A stretch of DNA of 64,000 bases, from the NCBI RefSeq assembly GCF_001667035.1, contig NZ_LZIR01000040.1, forward strand, positions 62,001 to 126,000, given 5' to 3'. This document shows positions 8,048-16,833 of the stretch, in pieces. The notes below the pieces were generated by a model. The model searched no databases. It was not told the DNA's origin and was given only the letters and a program-made list of their open reading frames with translations. The stretch comes from Mycobacterium sp. 852002-51057_SCH5723018 (lineage in GTDB: Bacteria; Actinomycetota; Actinomycetes; Mycobacteriales; Mycobacteriaceae). Position numbers and translations under genes: made by a program. Numbering within the stretch: the first letter of the stretch is position 1; the number at the start of each line of letters is the position of its first letter.

Positions 8048-10309
8048 TTAGGACGGCGCGGGCGCCTTCGACACGACCTTGTCGGGCGCGTCCCACTGTC
8101 GCTGCACCTGGCGTTCGGCGGCGGTGGGAATCAGGCCCGACGGCGCGAACCGTTTCGACGGGACCGGCTCTTCCTCCGTCAACGGCCTGCCGTTGCCGCG
8201 AATTACCCTGAGCGACACGACAATTCCGACGATCAGCACGATGACGACGACCAGTGCGAACAGGATCGACAGGGTGCCCTGGATGAAGGTATTCCTGATG
8301 ACCTCGCTCATCTGATGGGCGTTCTTCGCCGAACCGAACGCGGTCTTGCCCGCATTTTTGGCCGCCAGGTATTGGGAGTGCTGGGTCCAATAACCGACCG
8401 CGGGGTCGCCGGAGAAGATCTTCTGCCACGATGCCGTCAGCGTGACCGCCAGATCCCACAGCAACGGCGCTCCCGGGATCCACGCCCACTTCAGCAGGCC
8501 CTTCTTGATGACCACCACCGTGATGACGGTCAGCGCGATCGCCGCGAGCAACTGGTTGGCGATGCCGAACAGGGGGAACAGCGTGTTGATCCCGCCCAGC
8601 GGATCGGTCACGCCCATCAGCAGGGTGCTGCCCCACGCGGCGACGACGGCCAGGCTGCATACCCACACTCCGGGGCGCCAGCTCGGGTTTTGCAGCTTCG
8701 ACAGCGGACCACCCAGGTTGCCGAGCATGTCGGAAAGCATGAAACGCGCGACCCTGGTGCCCGCGTCGACGGTGGTCAGGATGAACAGCGCCTCGAACAT
8801 GATCGCGAAGTGGTACCAGAAGGACCTGAGGCCGGCGCCGCCGAACACGCGCTGCAGCACCTCCGACATTCCCCAGGCCAGCGTCGGTGCTCCGCCGGTA
8901 CGCGACACGATCGACTTCTCACCGACGCTACTGGCGGCCTGGCTGATCTGGTCGGCGGTCACGGGCGCGCCGGACAGGCCGAGCTTGTTGACGTAGTCCG
9001 CGGCGGTGGCCGCGGTGCCGCCGGTCTGGGCGGCCGGCGCGTTGAGGGTGAAGTACAGGTGCTGGTTGATGATCGACGCCGTGATCAGCGCCATGACGGC
9101 GACGAACGACTCGGTGAGCATGCCGCCGTAGCCGATGAGCCGCATCTGGCCTTCCTTCTCCAGCAGCTTCGGCGTCGTCCCGGAGGAGATCAGCGCGTGA
9201 AAGCCGGACAGCGCGCCGCAGGCGATGGTGATGAACAGGAAGGGGAACAGCGAGCCGGCGAACACCGGACCGTCACCCCTGGTGGCGAAGTGCGAGACGG
9301 CGGGCGCCTGCATCAGCGGTCGCGCGATGCAGATGCCGACCGCGATCAGCCCGACGGCGCCGACCTTCATGAACGTGGACAGGTAATCGCGGGGCGCAAG
9401 CAGCAACCACACCGGCAGCACCGACGCGGCGAGGCCATAAATGATCAGGCACCAACTCAGTGCGACCGGTGACAGCGTGAACCACGTTGCACCCCAAGAT
9501 GTTTCGGCAACCCAATTGCCCGACGCCACGGCGACCAGGAGCAGCACGAAGCCGATCGCCGACACTTCCGACACGCGGCCGGGGCGCAGGAACCGCAGGT
9601 AAAACCCCATGAACAGGGCGATAGGGATGGTCATGGCGATCGAGAACACACCCCAAGGGCTTTGGGCCAGCGCCTTCACCACGATCAGCGCCAGCACCGC
9701 GATCAGGATCACCATGATGACCAGGACCCCTAACAGGGCGGCGGCGCCGCCGGTGGCGCCGAGCTCGTCGCGGGCCATCTGGCCCAGGGAGCGGCCCCGT
9801 CGGCGGGTAGAGATCCACAGGACTAGGTAGTCCTGCACGGCGCCGCCGAATACCGCACCGATGATGATCCAGATGCTGCAGGGCAGGTAACCCATCTGGG
9901 TGGCCAGCACCGGGCCGACGAGCGGGCCGGCCCCGGCGATGGCGGCGAAGTGATGGCCGAACACCACCCGCCGGTCGGTCGGGACGTAGTCGGTGCCGTC
10001 GTCGAGCACCTCGGCGGGGGTGGCGTGGTCGTCGCGTGGGCGAACGATCTTCATTTCGATCAATCGGGCGTAGAACCGGAACCCGATGATGTAGGTGCAG
10101 ATCGCCGCGATCACGAACCACACCGCGTTCACCGTCTCGCCGCGGGCGAACGCGATGATCGCCCAGGCGACTGCGCCGACGACGGCGATCGCGGCGAAGA
10201 CGATTTTATGGCGGGTGGTGATGGGGGAGCGGTCGACGATCGCGACGGGGGGCAGCTCGGCGTCGGTGTGGATGAAGCTGACGTCTCTGTCGTGCTCTTT
10301 GATAGCCAC
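8048..10309 (-). CDS. cstA: Carbon starvation protein CstA, peptide/pyruvate transporter
   Basis: Large integral membrane protein of about 753 residues with some 16-18 hydrophobic segments. Family landmarks include [74 protein letters not shown] and the [16 protein letters not shown] helix. CstA members import peptides or pyruvate when carbon is limiting. The GTG at 10309 gives [21 protein letters not shown] and a length close to M. tuberculosis Rv3063 (758). It begins 41 bp after the ligB stop and ends 9 bp before the Hsp70-like gene, suggesting read-through of the whole series. Confidence 0.93.
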   Translation of the reverse strand: MAIKEHDRDVSFIHTDAELPPVAIVDRSPITTRHKIVFAAIAVVGAVAWAIIAFARGETVNAVWFVIAAICTYIIGFRFYARLIEMKIVRPRDDHATPAEVLDDGTDYVPTDRRVVFGHHFAAIAGAGPLVGPVLATQMGYLPCSIWIIIGAVFGGAVQDYLVLWISTRRRGRSLGQMARDELGATGGAAALLGVLVIMVILIAVLALIVVKALAQSPWGVFSIAMTIPIALFMGFYLRFLRPGRVSEVSAIGFVLLLVAVASGNWVAETSWGATWFTLSPVALSWCLIIYGLAASVLPVWLLLAPRDYLSTFMKVGAVGLIAVGICIARPLMQAPAVSHFATRGDGPVFAGSLFPFLFITIACGALSGFHALISSGTTPKLLEKEGQMRLIGYGGMLTESFVAVMALITASIINQHLYFTLNAPAAQTGGTAATAADYVNKLGLSGAPVTADQISQAASSVGEKSIVSRTGGAPTLAWGMSEVLQRVFGGAGLRSFWYHFAIMFEALFILTTVDAGTRVARFMLSDMLGNLGGPLSKLQNPSWRPGVWVCSLAVVAAWGSTLLMGVTDPLGGINTLFPLFGIANQLLAAIALTVITVVVIKKGLLKWAWIPGAPLLWDLAVTLTASWQKIFSGDPAVGYWTQHSQYLAAKNAGKTAFGSAKNAHQMSEVIRNTFIQGTLSILFALVVVIVLIVGIVVSLRVIRGNGRPLTEEEPVPSKRFAPSGLIPTAAERQVQRQWDAPDKVVSKAPAPS

Positions 10310-10350
10310 GGCGAAAAACCCTACGCGCGCAACGTTGACAACGCGTGTTT

Positions 10351-11892
10351 TTAATACAGCGCCCGCACCGCGTCGATGGTGTCGGCCTCGGCGGGGCTCT
10401 TGTCGTCGCGGTAGCGCACCACCCGGGCAAACCGCAGCGCCAGTCCGCCGGGATAGCGCGACGACTTCTGCACGCCGTCGAGGGCCACCTCGACGACCTG
10501 CTCGGGGCGCAGCCGCACGACATAACCGTCCGTCGCGCCGACCGCGAGTTCGGTGAACCGTGCGGTCTGCCAGTCCAGCATGGCATCGGTCATGCCCTTG
10601 AAAGTCTTTCCGACCATGACGAATTCGCCGGTGGCCGGATCGCGCGCGCCCAGGTGGATATTGGACAGTTTGCCGCGTCGGCGCCCCGACCCCCACTCGA
10701 CGGCGAGCACCACCAGGTCCAGCGTGTGTACCGGCTTGACCTTCAGCCAGCCCGCCCCGCGGCGGCCCGCGAGGTATACCGCGTCCGGCGCCTTGGCCAT
10801 CACCCCTTCATGCCCGGCGGCCAGGGTGGCGTTCAGGAAGTCGGCGGCCTGCGCGGGGTCCGAGGTCGTCAGCCGGTCGACCCGTTGCGCCGGCGGCACC
10901 AGCGCGTCCAGGGCGGCCAGCCGCTCGGTGGTCGGTGCGTCCAGCAGGTCCGCGCCGTCGTAATGCAGGATGTCGAAGAAGAACACCGAAAGCCGCTGTG
11001 CGGCAAGGGCCGCCGCGACGTCGACGGATCGGCCGAACCGCGAGGCGGTGACCTGGAAGCGGTGCGGCCGGTTGTCGGGCCGCAGCGCGATCGCCTCACC
11101 GTCGGCGATCAGGTCGCGCACCGGGAGCGCCAGCGTCGCGTCCACCACCTCGGGCAGCCGTGCGGTGACGTCGTCGAGGCTTCGGGTGTATATCGTCACC
11201 TCGTCGCCGGCCCGGTGGATCTGCACCCGGGCGCCGTCCAGCTTCGCCTCGAAAATGGCTGTGCCGCAGTGGCGTTCGAGCGCGTCGGCCACCCCGGTGG
11301 CGGTCTGGGCCAGCATCGGGCTGACCGGCCGGCCCACCCGCAGGGTGAACGCGTCCAGCGCCGCGGGTCCGCCGGACAGGCCCGCCGCCGCGACCGCCGG
11401 CAGGTCCCCGCCCAGCATCGCAGCGCGTTGCACCGCGGCGGCCGGGATTCCGGCGGCCTTGGCCACCGCGTCGGCCATGATTCCGGCCAGCGCGCCCTGC
11501 CGCAGCTCGCCGCCGAGCAACCGCACCAGGAAGGCCTGCTCGGTTTCGGTGGCGGCGGCGAACAATCCCGCGACGAGCTCGGCGCGCCTGGCCTGTGAGC
11601 CTTTGCCGGACACCGCGCCGATCTCGGAGAAGGTGGCGTCCACGCCGGCGACGGTAAGCGTCGGATGGGCCGCCGGCGGCGGGCGCGAGCGCACCGACGC
11701 CCAGCCCACGCCGATCTGGCGCTGGCGCAGCTCGCCGGAGAGCCACGACACGATGGTCGCGACCGCATCGGGGTCGGCCGGCAATTCTGTGGAGGCGCGG
11801 CGCAGGAGGTCGGCGATGTGGGCGACCTTGGTCAGGCGCGACGACGTGCCGCCGACATTAAGCGATGTGCTTGCCACGTCCAGAAGGAGCAC
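10351..11892 (-). CDS. ligB: ATP-dependent DNA ligase LigB
   Basis: Seals nicks in duplex DNA using ATP. The 513-residue protein has an N-terminal DNA-binding domain (to about residue 190), then the nucleotidyltransferase domain with the adenylation motif [14 protein letters not shown], in which Lys217 is the predicted AMP-accepting residue, then [42 protein letters not shown] (motifs IV-V) and an OB-fold with the [14 protein letters not shown] segment. Length and sequence match M. tuberculosis LigB (507). The first ATG codes [10 protein letters not shown]. It is the first gene of the minus-strand series and diverges from the SDR at 12004. Confidence 0.94.
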   Translation of the reverse strand: MLLLDVASTSLNVGGTSSRLTKVAHIADLLRRASTELPADPDAVATIVSWLSGELRQRQIGVGWASVRSRPPPAAHPTLTVAGVDATFSEIGAVSGKGSQARRAELVAGLFAAATETEQAFLVRLLGGELRQGALAGIMADAVAKAAGIPAAAVQRAAMLGGDLPAVAAAGLSGGPAALDAFTLRVGRPVSPMLAQTATGVADALERHCGTAIFEAKLDGARVQIHRAGDEVTIYTRSLDDVTARLPEVVDATLALPVRDLIADGEAIALRPDNRPHRFQVTASRFGRSVDVAAALAAQRLSVFFFDILHYDGADLLDAPTTERLAALDALVPPAQRVDRLTTSDPAQAADFLNATLAAGHEGVMAKAPDAVYLAGRRGAGWLKVKPVHTLDLVVLAVEWGSGRRRGKLSNIHLGARDPATGEFVMVGKTFKGMTDAMLDWQTARFTELAVGATDGYVVRLRPEQVVEVALDGVQKSSRYPGGLALRFARVVRYRDDKSPAEADTIDAVRALY

Positions 11893-12003
11893 TTGCTCAG
11901 CTTGGCATGGCTCGCCGACAAGCCTCGGGGGCGGACACGCTAGCGTGCCTACTTAACGTTACAAATTTCATGAATTCTGACAAGCCTTAAGAAGGAGGTC
12001 CGG

Positions 12004-12762
12004 ATGGAGATCAACGGAAAGAAGGTCATCGTCATCGGTGGCGCGTCGGGGATGGGTCGCGCCTCCGCGGAGTTGCTGGCCGAGCGCGGCGCGGAGGTCG
12101 CGATCTTCGACCGCGAGGGTTCCGACGGCAAGACCGTCGCCGAAGGGATCGGCGGTGCGTTCTATCCCGTCGACGTTACCGACTTCCAGGGAACCGAGGA
12201 GACGTTGCAGACCGCCGTCGACAAGCTGGGTGGCCTGCACGTCACGGTGACGACCGCCGGCGGCGGGATCGCCAAGCGCACGCTGACCAAGTCGGGCCCC
12301 CATGACCTCGAGTCCTTCCAGTCGGTCGTCGACCTCAACCTCATCGCCACCTTCAACATCAGCCGGCTGGCCGCCGCGCACATGGCCAAGAACGAGCCCG
12401 AGGACGAGGAGCGCGGCGTCATCATCAACACCGCCTCGATCGCGGCGTTCGAGGGCCAGATCGGGCAGATCGCCTACACCGCCGCCAAAGCGGGCGTCGC
12501 GGGGATGTGCCTGACGATGGCGCGCGACCTAGGTTCGGTGGGCATCCGGGTGCTGGCGATCGCGCCGAGCCTGTTCGCCACGGGGCTGACCAAGGGCATT
12601 CCGGACGAATTCGCGACGGCGCTGACCAAGGACGCGGCGTTCCCGAAACGGCTGGGCCGGCCCGAGGAGTACGCCAAGCTGGTGGCGGCCATCGTGGAAA
12701 TCCCGATGCTCAACGGCCAGTGCCTGCGGCTGGACGCCGGCCAGCGGTTCGCCCCCAAGTAG
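12004..12762 (+). CDS. SDR family oxidoreductase (3-hydroxyacyl-CoA dehydrogenase-like)
   Basis: Classical SDR of 252 residues with the cofactor motif GGASGMGRASAELLAERGA, acidic residue after the second strand (FDREGSD) suggesting NAD(H), an active-site run NTASIAAFEGQIGQIAYTAAKAGVAGM (Ser, YxxxK), and a C-terminal GQCLRLDAGQRF. The N-terminal MEINGKKVIVIGG and the GTEETLQTAVDKLGGLHVTVTTAGGGI segment resemble the HSD17B10-like 3-hydroxyacyl-CoA dehydrogenases. An unusually good Shine-Dalgarno, GAAGGAGGT (11991-11999), fixes the start. It sits 170 bp before fadE22 and divergent from ligB; a beta-oxidation role with FadE22 is likely but inferred. Confidence 0.87.
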   Translation: MEINGKKVIVIGGASGMGRASAELLAERGAEVAIFDREGSDGKTVAEGIGGAFYPVDVTDFQGTEETLQTAVDKLGGLHVTVTTAGGGIAKRTLTKSGPHDLESFQSVVDLNLIATFNISRLAAAHMAKNEPEDEERGVIINTASIAAFEGQIGQIAYTAAKAGVAGMCLTMARDLGSVGIRVLAIAPSLFATGLTKGIPDEFATALTKDAAFPKRLGRPEEYAKLVAAIVEIPMLNGQCLRLDAGQRFAPK

Positions 12763-12788
12763 ACGCCCCCGGGTCCTATGGCCTCGGC

Positions 12789-12806
12789 AATACAGTATCC
12801 TCTTTA
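12789..12806. promoter_or_regulatory. Candidate operator/promoter of fadE22, AATACAGTA motif, copy 1
   Basis: AATACAGTATCCTCTTTA. The centre ATACAGTAT is a 4-1-4 palindrome. Fourteen of eighteen bases are identical to a second copy at 15559 between the DUF35 and thiolase-like genes. Position 127 bp upstream of the fadE22 start. Confidence 0.5.
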
Positions 12807-12813
12807 GGCAGCC

Positions 12814-12838
12814 GCCCCGCTCCCCCTCGGAGCGGGGC
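12814..12838. terminator. Strong GC hairpin between SDR and fadE22
   Basis: Perfect 10-bp arms GCCCCGCTCC and GGAGCGGGGC enclose a 5-base loop; no T-tract follows. It lies 52 bp after the SDR stop and 94 bp before fadE22, so it is either the SDR terminator or a hairpin in the fadE22 leader if transcription starts near the AATACAGTA motif. Confidence 0.5.
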
Positions 12839-12867
12839 AGGCGTCAGCCCCGCGACGGGCGGGCCGG

Positions 12868-12910
12868 GTAGCGATCGCAAGCGCGGCGCTGGCGCCGCGG
12901 GTCGGCACCG
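12868..12910. repeat. Interspersed repeat, copy in the fadE22 leader
   Basis: Begins GTAGCGATCGCAAGCGCGGC and continues through GGCGCCGCGGGTCGG. The first 22 bases match the copies at 53898 and, on the other strand, at 26553 inside nrdI; the right half has diverged into a GGCGCTGGCGCCGCG palindrome. Confidence 0.6.
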
Positions 12911-12932
12911 CCAAGCCGAGGAGGAGTGCCCC

Positions 12933-15098
12933 ATGGGTATCGCACTGACCGACGACCATCGCGAACTCGCCGACGTGGCCCGCGCGTTCCTGACCGCGCA
13001 AAAGGCGCGCTGGGCGGCGCGATCGCTGCTCGACGCAACCGACGAATCCCGGCCCCCCTTCTGGCAGAGCCTGGCGGAGCTGGGCTGGCTGGGCCTGCAC
13101 ATCGACGAAGAGCACGGCGGCTCGGGCTACGGCTTGCCCGAGCTCGTGGTGGTGATCGAGGAGCTCGGCCGGGCGGTGGCGCAGGGACCGTTCCTGCCCA
13201 CCGTGATCGCGTCGGCGATGATCGCCAAAGACGGGACCGCCGAACAGAAGTCGCGGCTCTTGCCTGGGCTGATCGATGGAACCGTCACTGCCGGAATCGG
13301 TCTGGACAGCCGGGTGGCGGTCTCCGATGGTATCGGCGACGGCGAGGCGGGGATCGTGCTGGGCGCCGGGCTGGCCGAGCTGCTGCTGATCTCGGCCGGA
13401 GACGACGTGCTGGTGGTGGAGCGCGGCCGCGAGGGCGTCTCGGTGGAGGTGCCCGAGAACTTCGACCCGACCCGGCGCTCCGGACGGGTCCGGCTGGACA
13501 ACGTGAGCGTTACGCCCGACGACGTGATGCCGGGCGCCCGGGAATCGGCCCTGGCCCGCGCCCGGACGCTGCTGGCCGCGGAGGCGGTGGGCGGGGCCTT
13601 GGACTGCGTCGACGCCGCCGTCGCATACGCCAAGGTGCGCCAGCAGTTCGGTCGCACTATCGCCACTTTCCAGGCGGTCAAGCATCATTGCGCGAACATG
13701 CTGGTGGCCGCCGAGTCGGCGACCGCGGCGGTGTGGGACGCCTCGCGCGCTGCCGGCGAGGATGAGGGGCAGTTCCGTCTCGCCGCCGCCGCGGCGGCCG
13801 CGCTGGCCTTGCCGGCCTACGCGCGCAATGCCGAACTCAACATTCAGGTGCACGGCGGCATCGGCTTCACCTGGGAACACGACGCACACCTGCATCTGCG
13901 CCGGGCGCTGGTGACCGCGGCGCTGTTCGGCGGGGACGCGCCGGCGCGGGATGTCTTCGAGCGCATCGCGGCCGGCGCCGTCCGGGAAAACAGCGTGGAT
14001 CTGCCGCCGGAGGCCGAAGAGCTGCGCACCCGTATCCGCGCCGACGCCGCGGAGATCGCCGCGTTGGACAAGCAGGCGCAACGCGACAGGCTGATCGCGA
14101 CCGGCTACGTGATGCCGCACTGGCCCAAGCCATGGGGTCTGGCCGCCGATGCGGTGGAGCAGCTGGTGATCGAGGAGGAATTCCGCGCGGCCGGCATCAA
14201 GCGTCCGGACTACGGCATCACGGGATGGGTGATCCTGACCCTGATCCAGCACGGAACCCCTTGGCAGATCGAAAGATTCGTTGAGAAGGCGTTGCGCAAG
14301 GATGAGATCTGGTGCCAGCTGTTCTCCGAACCCGACGCGGGGTCGGATGCGGCGTCCATCAAGACCCGGGCCACGAGGGTCGACGGCGGCTGGAAGATCA
14401 ACGGCCAAAAGGTCTGGACCAGCGGGGCCCACTACTGCGCGCGGGGCCTGGCCACCGTGCGTACCGATCCGGATGCGCCCAAGCACGCCGGCATCACCAC
14501 GGTGATCGTCGACATGAAGGCGCCCGAGGTCGAGGTGCGGCCGCTGCGGCAGATGACCGGCGGCTCGGACTTCAACGAGGTGTTCTTCAACGACCTGTTC
14601 GTCCCCGACGAGGACGTCGTCGGGGCGCCCAACTCAGGCTGGACGGTCGCGCGCGCGACGCTGGGCAACGAGCGGGTCAGCATCGGCGGCAGCGGGTCGT
14701 TCTACGAGGGGCTGGCGACCGCGCTGGTAGAGCTGGCCCGCCAGCACGCAGATCGGTTGGCGGGCGCGGATATCCGGGTGGGGTCCTACCTGGCCAATGA
14801 GACCGCGCTGCGGCTGCTCAACCTGCGCCGGGTGGCCCGCAGCGTCGAAGGCGCGGGTCCGGGGCCGGAAGGCAACGTCACCAAACTGAAGCTGGCCGAG
14901 CACATGGTGGAGGGGGCCGCGATCATGGCGGCGCTGACCGGGCCAGAGGTCGCGCTGGTCGACGGGCCGGGCGCCGCGCCGGGCCGGCTGATCATGGGCG
15001 CGCGCGGCATGGCGATCGCCGGCGGCACGTCCGAGGTGACCCGCAACCAGATCGCCGAGCGGATCCTCGGCATGCCGCGCGACCCGCTGATCAACTAG
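12933..15098 (+). CDS. fadE22: Double-domain acyl-CoA dehydrogenase FadE22
   Basis: A 721-residue protein formed of two fused acyl-CoA dehydrogenase units. Unit 1 (about 1-350) has LTDDHRELADVARAFL, the QFGRTIATFQAVKHHCANM dimer helix and IQVHGGIGFTWEHDAHLHLRR. Unit 2 (about 365-721) has GYVMPHWPKPWGL, QLFSEPDAGSDAASIKTRA and WKINGQKVWTSGA (middle domain), and ends GARGMAIAGGTSEVTRNQIAERILGMPRDPL. Such fusions correspond to the two subunits of heteromeric ACADs used on bulky, often steroid-type, acyl-CoAs. ATG at 12933 follows GAGGAG at 12920-12925 and gives exactly the M. tuberculosis FadE22 length. The GntR gene downstream is a likely regulator. Confidence 0.93.
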   Translation: MGIALTDDHRELADVARAFLTAQKARWAARSLLDATDESRPPFWQSLAELGWLGLHIDEEHGGSGYGLPELVVVIEELGRAVAQGPFLPTVIASAMIAKDGTAEQKSRLLPGLIDGTVTAGIGLDSRVAVSDGIGDGEAGIVLGAGLAELLLISAGDDVLVVERGREGVSVEVPENFDPTRRSGRVRLDNVSVTPDDVMPGARESALARARTLLAAEAVGGALDCVDAAVAYAKVRQQFGRTIATFQAVKHHCANMLVAAESATAAVWDASRAAGEDEGQFRLAAAAAAALALPAYARNAELNIQVHGGIGFTWEHDAHLHLRRALVTAALFGGDAPARDVFERIAAGAVRENSVDLPPEAEELRTRIRADAAEIAALDKQAQRDRLIATGYVMPHWPKPWGLAADAVEQLVIEEEFRAAGIKRPDYGITGWVILTLIQHGTPWQIERFVEKALRKDEIWCQLFSEPDAGSDAASIKTRATRVDGGWKINGQKVWTSGAHYCARGLATVRTDPDAPKHAGITTVIVDMKAPEVEVRPLRQMTGGSDFNEVFFNDLFVPDEDVVGAPNSGWTVARATLGNERVSIGGSGSFYEGLATALVELARQHADRLAGADIRVGSYLANETALRLLNLRRVARSVEGAGPGPEGNVTKLKLAEHMVEGAAIMAALTGPEVALVDGPGAAPGRLIMGARGMAIAGGTSEVTRNQIAERILGMPRDPLIN

Positions 15099-15120
15099 CC
15101 GGCCACCCGGCTCCCGCTTC

Positions 15121-15180
15121 GCGAGCGTGCGTGTTTGAACCGCGGCACGCCGGTCGTGGCGTACAGCTGCGCACGCTCGT
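15121..15180. repeat. Long-arm inverted repeat downstream of fadE22
   Basis: CGAGCGTGCG (15122-15131) is matched exactly by CGCACGCTCG (15170-15179), with 38 bases between that contain CACGCCGG. It lies in the convergent gap between fadE22 and the DUF35 gene, and shares its GA(G/A)CGTG...CACGCTC architecture with the element at 45483. It may serve as a two-way terminator, but no T-tract is present. Confidence 0.5.
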
Positions 15181-15209
15181 GCCATCCGCGGCGTCAGACG
15201 CGTGGGGCG

Positions 15210-15554
15210 TCAGGCCGGGACGAATTGCGGGGCGCCGGCGCTGCCCCTCTCCGGCTGGATCTGTACGGGCATTCCGCAAGTCACCGAATCCGGTTCGCAG
15301 CCAACAATATTGGCGGCCACCCGCAGCCCGCTCTGCTCAACGAGCTCGACGATGGCGATCACGTAGGGGGTCGGAATGTCGGGGTTGTATGGGTGGTGGT
15401 TGACCGTGTAGGTGAACACCGCGCCGCGCCCCGACACCGGCCGCGCCACCAGCCGGCCGCCGCAGTCGCGGCATTCACCCGTCGCGGGGTGCACCCAGCG
15501 CGCGCACACCTCGCAATGCTCGATGAGCAGCTGAGACGTCGGCGCGCCTGACAC
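15210..15554 (-). CDS. Zn-ribbon OB-fold protein (DUF35 family)
   Basis: About 114 residues from the GTG at 15554. The N-terminal zinc ribbon has two CxxC knuckles, HCEVCARWVHPATGECRDCGG, then an OB-fold with GRGAVFTYTVNHHPYNPDIP, PYVIAIVELVEQSGLRVAANIVGC and a GMPVQ strand. DUF35 proteins are obligate partners of thiolase-like lipid-transfer proteins; in sterol degradation the DUF35 part of ChsH2 binds and activates the aldolase Ltp2. Here it diverges from exactly such a thiolase-like gene with 63 bp between start codons. The AATACAGTA motif copy 2 begins 5 bp before this gene's start, which would let a bound repressor block initiation. Confidence 0.82.
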   Translation of the reverse strand: MSGAPTSQLLIEHCEVCARWVHPATGECRDCGGRLVARPVSGRGAVFTYTVNHHPYNPDIPTPYVIAIVELVEQSGLRVAANIVGCEPDSVTCGMPVQIQPERGSAGAPQFVPA

Positions 15555-15558
15555 GACC

Positions 15559-15577
15559 AATACAGTACACTCTATTA
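15559..15577. promoter_or_regulatory. Candidate operator, AATACAGTA motif, copy 2
   Basis: AATACAGTACACTCTATTA lies in the divergent DUF35/thiolase promoter region. Arms AATACAG and CTCTATT form an inverted repeat with one mismatch around a 4-base spacer. Compare the copy at 12789. Confidence 0.5.
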
Positions 15578-15617
15578 ATTCGAGCGCGGGTGGCGGATTG
15601 TCGACGGGGTGGTGTGC

Positions 15618-16811
15618 ATGGCGTATTTCGAAAAAGAGGCGATTCTGTCCGGCATCGGCATCTCGCGGATCGGCCGTCGCACCGGCATTCCCGGAGTGGA
15701 ACTGACCATGGAGGCGGTGCGGGCCGCCATCGACGACGCCGGCCTGCGCGCGGGTGACATCGACGGAATTGCGACGCTGGGCGACACCCCGGCCCAGGAG
15801 GTCAACGCCCAACTGGGGATCGAGGCTGCCGACTGCGGAGCCGGATTCGGCACCGGCGGCTTGCTGAGTCCGGTGATGTCGGCGTGCCGCGCGGTCGCCG
15901 AGCGCCGCGTCCGCCATGTGGTCGTCTACCGGACGATACAGATGCTCGGCGGCACGGTACCGGTCAAACCGCAAGCGAACGCCCCGGCGCCGGCGCTGGC
16001 CCGCATGTTCGACACCCCCGAAGGGGAGCCCAAGCCGGCCGTCGGCGCGATGGACGACGTCACGGATCTTGTTGCGGCCCACGCCTATTCGGCGGCCAAC
16101 TGGCTGGCGCTGAACTGCCGTCGCCACATGGAGCTGTACGGGACCACCAAAGAACAACTGGGCTGGTTGGCGCTCAACGGCAGGCGCAACGCCGCGTTGA
16201 ATCCCCTCGCGGTGTACCGCGACCCGATGACAATGGCCGACTACCTGGGCGCGCGGCCGGTGTCGACGCCGTTCGGGCTGCTGGACTGCGACGTCCCCAT
16301 CGACGGCTCAATCGCGGTGGTGGTTTCCCACGCGGAATATGGTCGCGACTGCCCGCACCGCGTGGTGGCGGTGGAGGCGATCGGCGGGTCCGACGGCGCC
16401 GGTGGCTGGTTCCACCGCGACGACTACCCGAAGATGGCCATGTCGGATGCGGCGGCGCAGATGTGGTCGCGCACCCAGCTGACGCCGGCCGACCTCGGCC
16501 TCGCCGAGTTGTACGACGGTTTTACGTATCTGACCCTCGCCTGGCTGGAAGCGCTGGGGATATGCGGCGACGGCGAGGCCGGCCCGTTCGTCGAGGGCGG
16601 GACGCGGATCGCCCGCGACGGCGAACTGCCGCTGAACACCTACGGCGGCCAGCTCTCGGCCGGGCGCATGCACGGCTACTGGGCGCTGCACGAAGGATGC
16701 CTGCAGTTGCGCGGCGAAGGGGGCGAGCGCCAGGTGTCGCAACGACCGGAGGTCGCCGTGGTCTCGGTGGGCGGCGGCCCGGTCGCCGGATGCATGTTGC
16801 TGACATGCTGA
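15618..16811 (+). CDS. Thiolase-like lipid-transfer protein (Ltp/SCP2 type)
   Basis: Thiolase-fold protein of 397 residues (ATG 15618; GTG 15609 possible). It has the N-terminal ILSGIGISRIGRRTG and TMEAVRAAIDDAGL segments, LAELYDGFTYLTLAWLEALG, and LPLNTYGGQLSAGRMHGYWALHEG near the end. The usual thiolase nucleophile region (about residues 70-90) reads ADCGAGFGTGGLLSP without the CxSG-type cysteine motif, and the GHP histidine motif is replaced by GRMHG. These changes are those of Ltp-type aldolases that cleave side-chain beta-hydroxyacyl-CoAs with a DUF35 partner, here encoded divergently. Steroid or other branched substrate is inferred. Confidence 0.82.
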   Translation: MAYFEKEAILSGIGISRIGRRTGIPGVELTMEAVRAAIDDAGLRAGDIDGIATLGDTPAQEVNAQLGIEAADCGAGFGTGGLLSPVMSACRAVAERRVRHVVVYRTIQMLGGTVPVKPQANAPAPALARMFDTPEGEPKPAVGAMDDVTDLVAAHAYSAANWLALNCRRHMELYGTTKEQLGWLALNGRRNAALNPLAVYRDPMTMADYLGARPVSTPFGLLDCDVPIDGSIAVVVSHAEYGRDCPHRVVAVEAIGGSDGAGGWFHRDDYPKMAMSDAAAQMWSRTQLTPADLGLAELYDGFTYLTLAWLEALGICGDGEAGPFVEGGTRIARDGELPLNTYGGQLSAGRMHGYWALHEGCLQLRGEGGERQVSQRPEVAVVSVGGGPVAGCMLLTC

Positions 16812-16833
16812 GATAGCTTGGGGGAGAGCATCA

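Noticed and set aside
2722..9472. Very long open frames opposite fadE/echA/F420 gene (637 codons, minus, 2722-4635) and opposite Hsp70/cstA (897 codons, plus, 6779-9472)
   Set aside because: They are shadows of high-GC genes: translations are Arg/Gly/His-rich, without domains, and overlap proteins with clear catalytic motifs.
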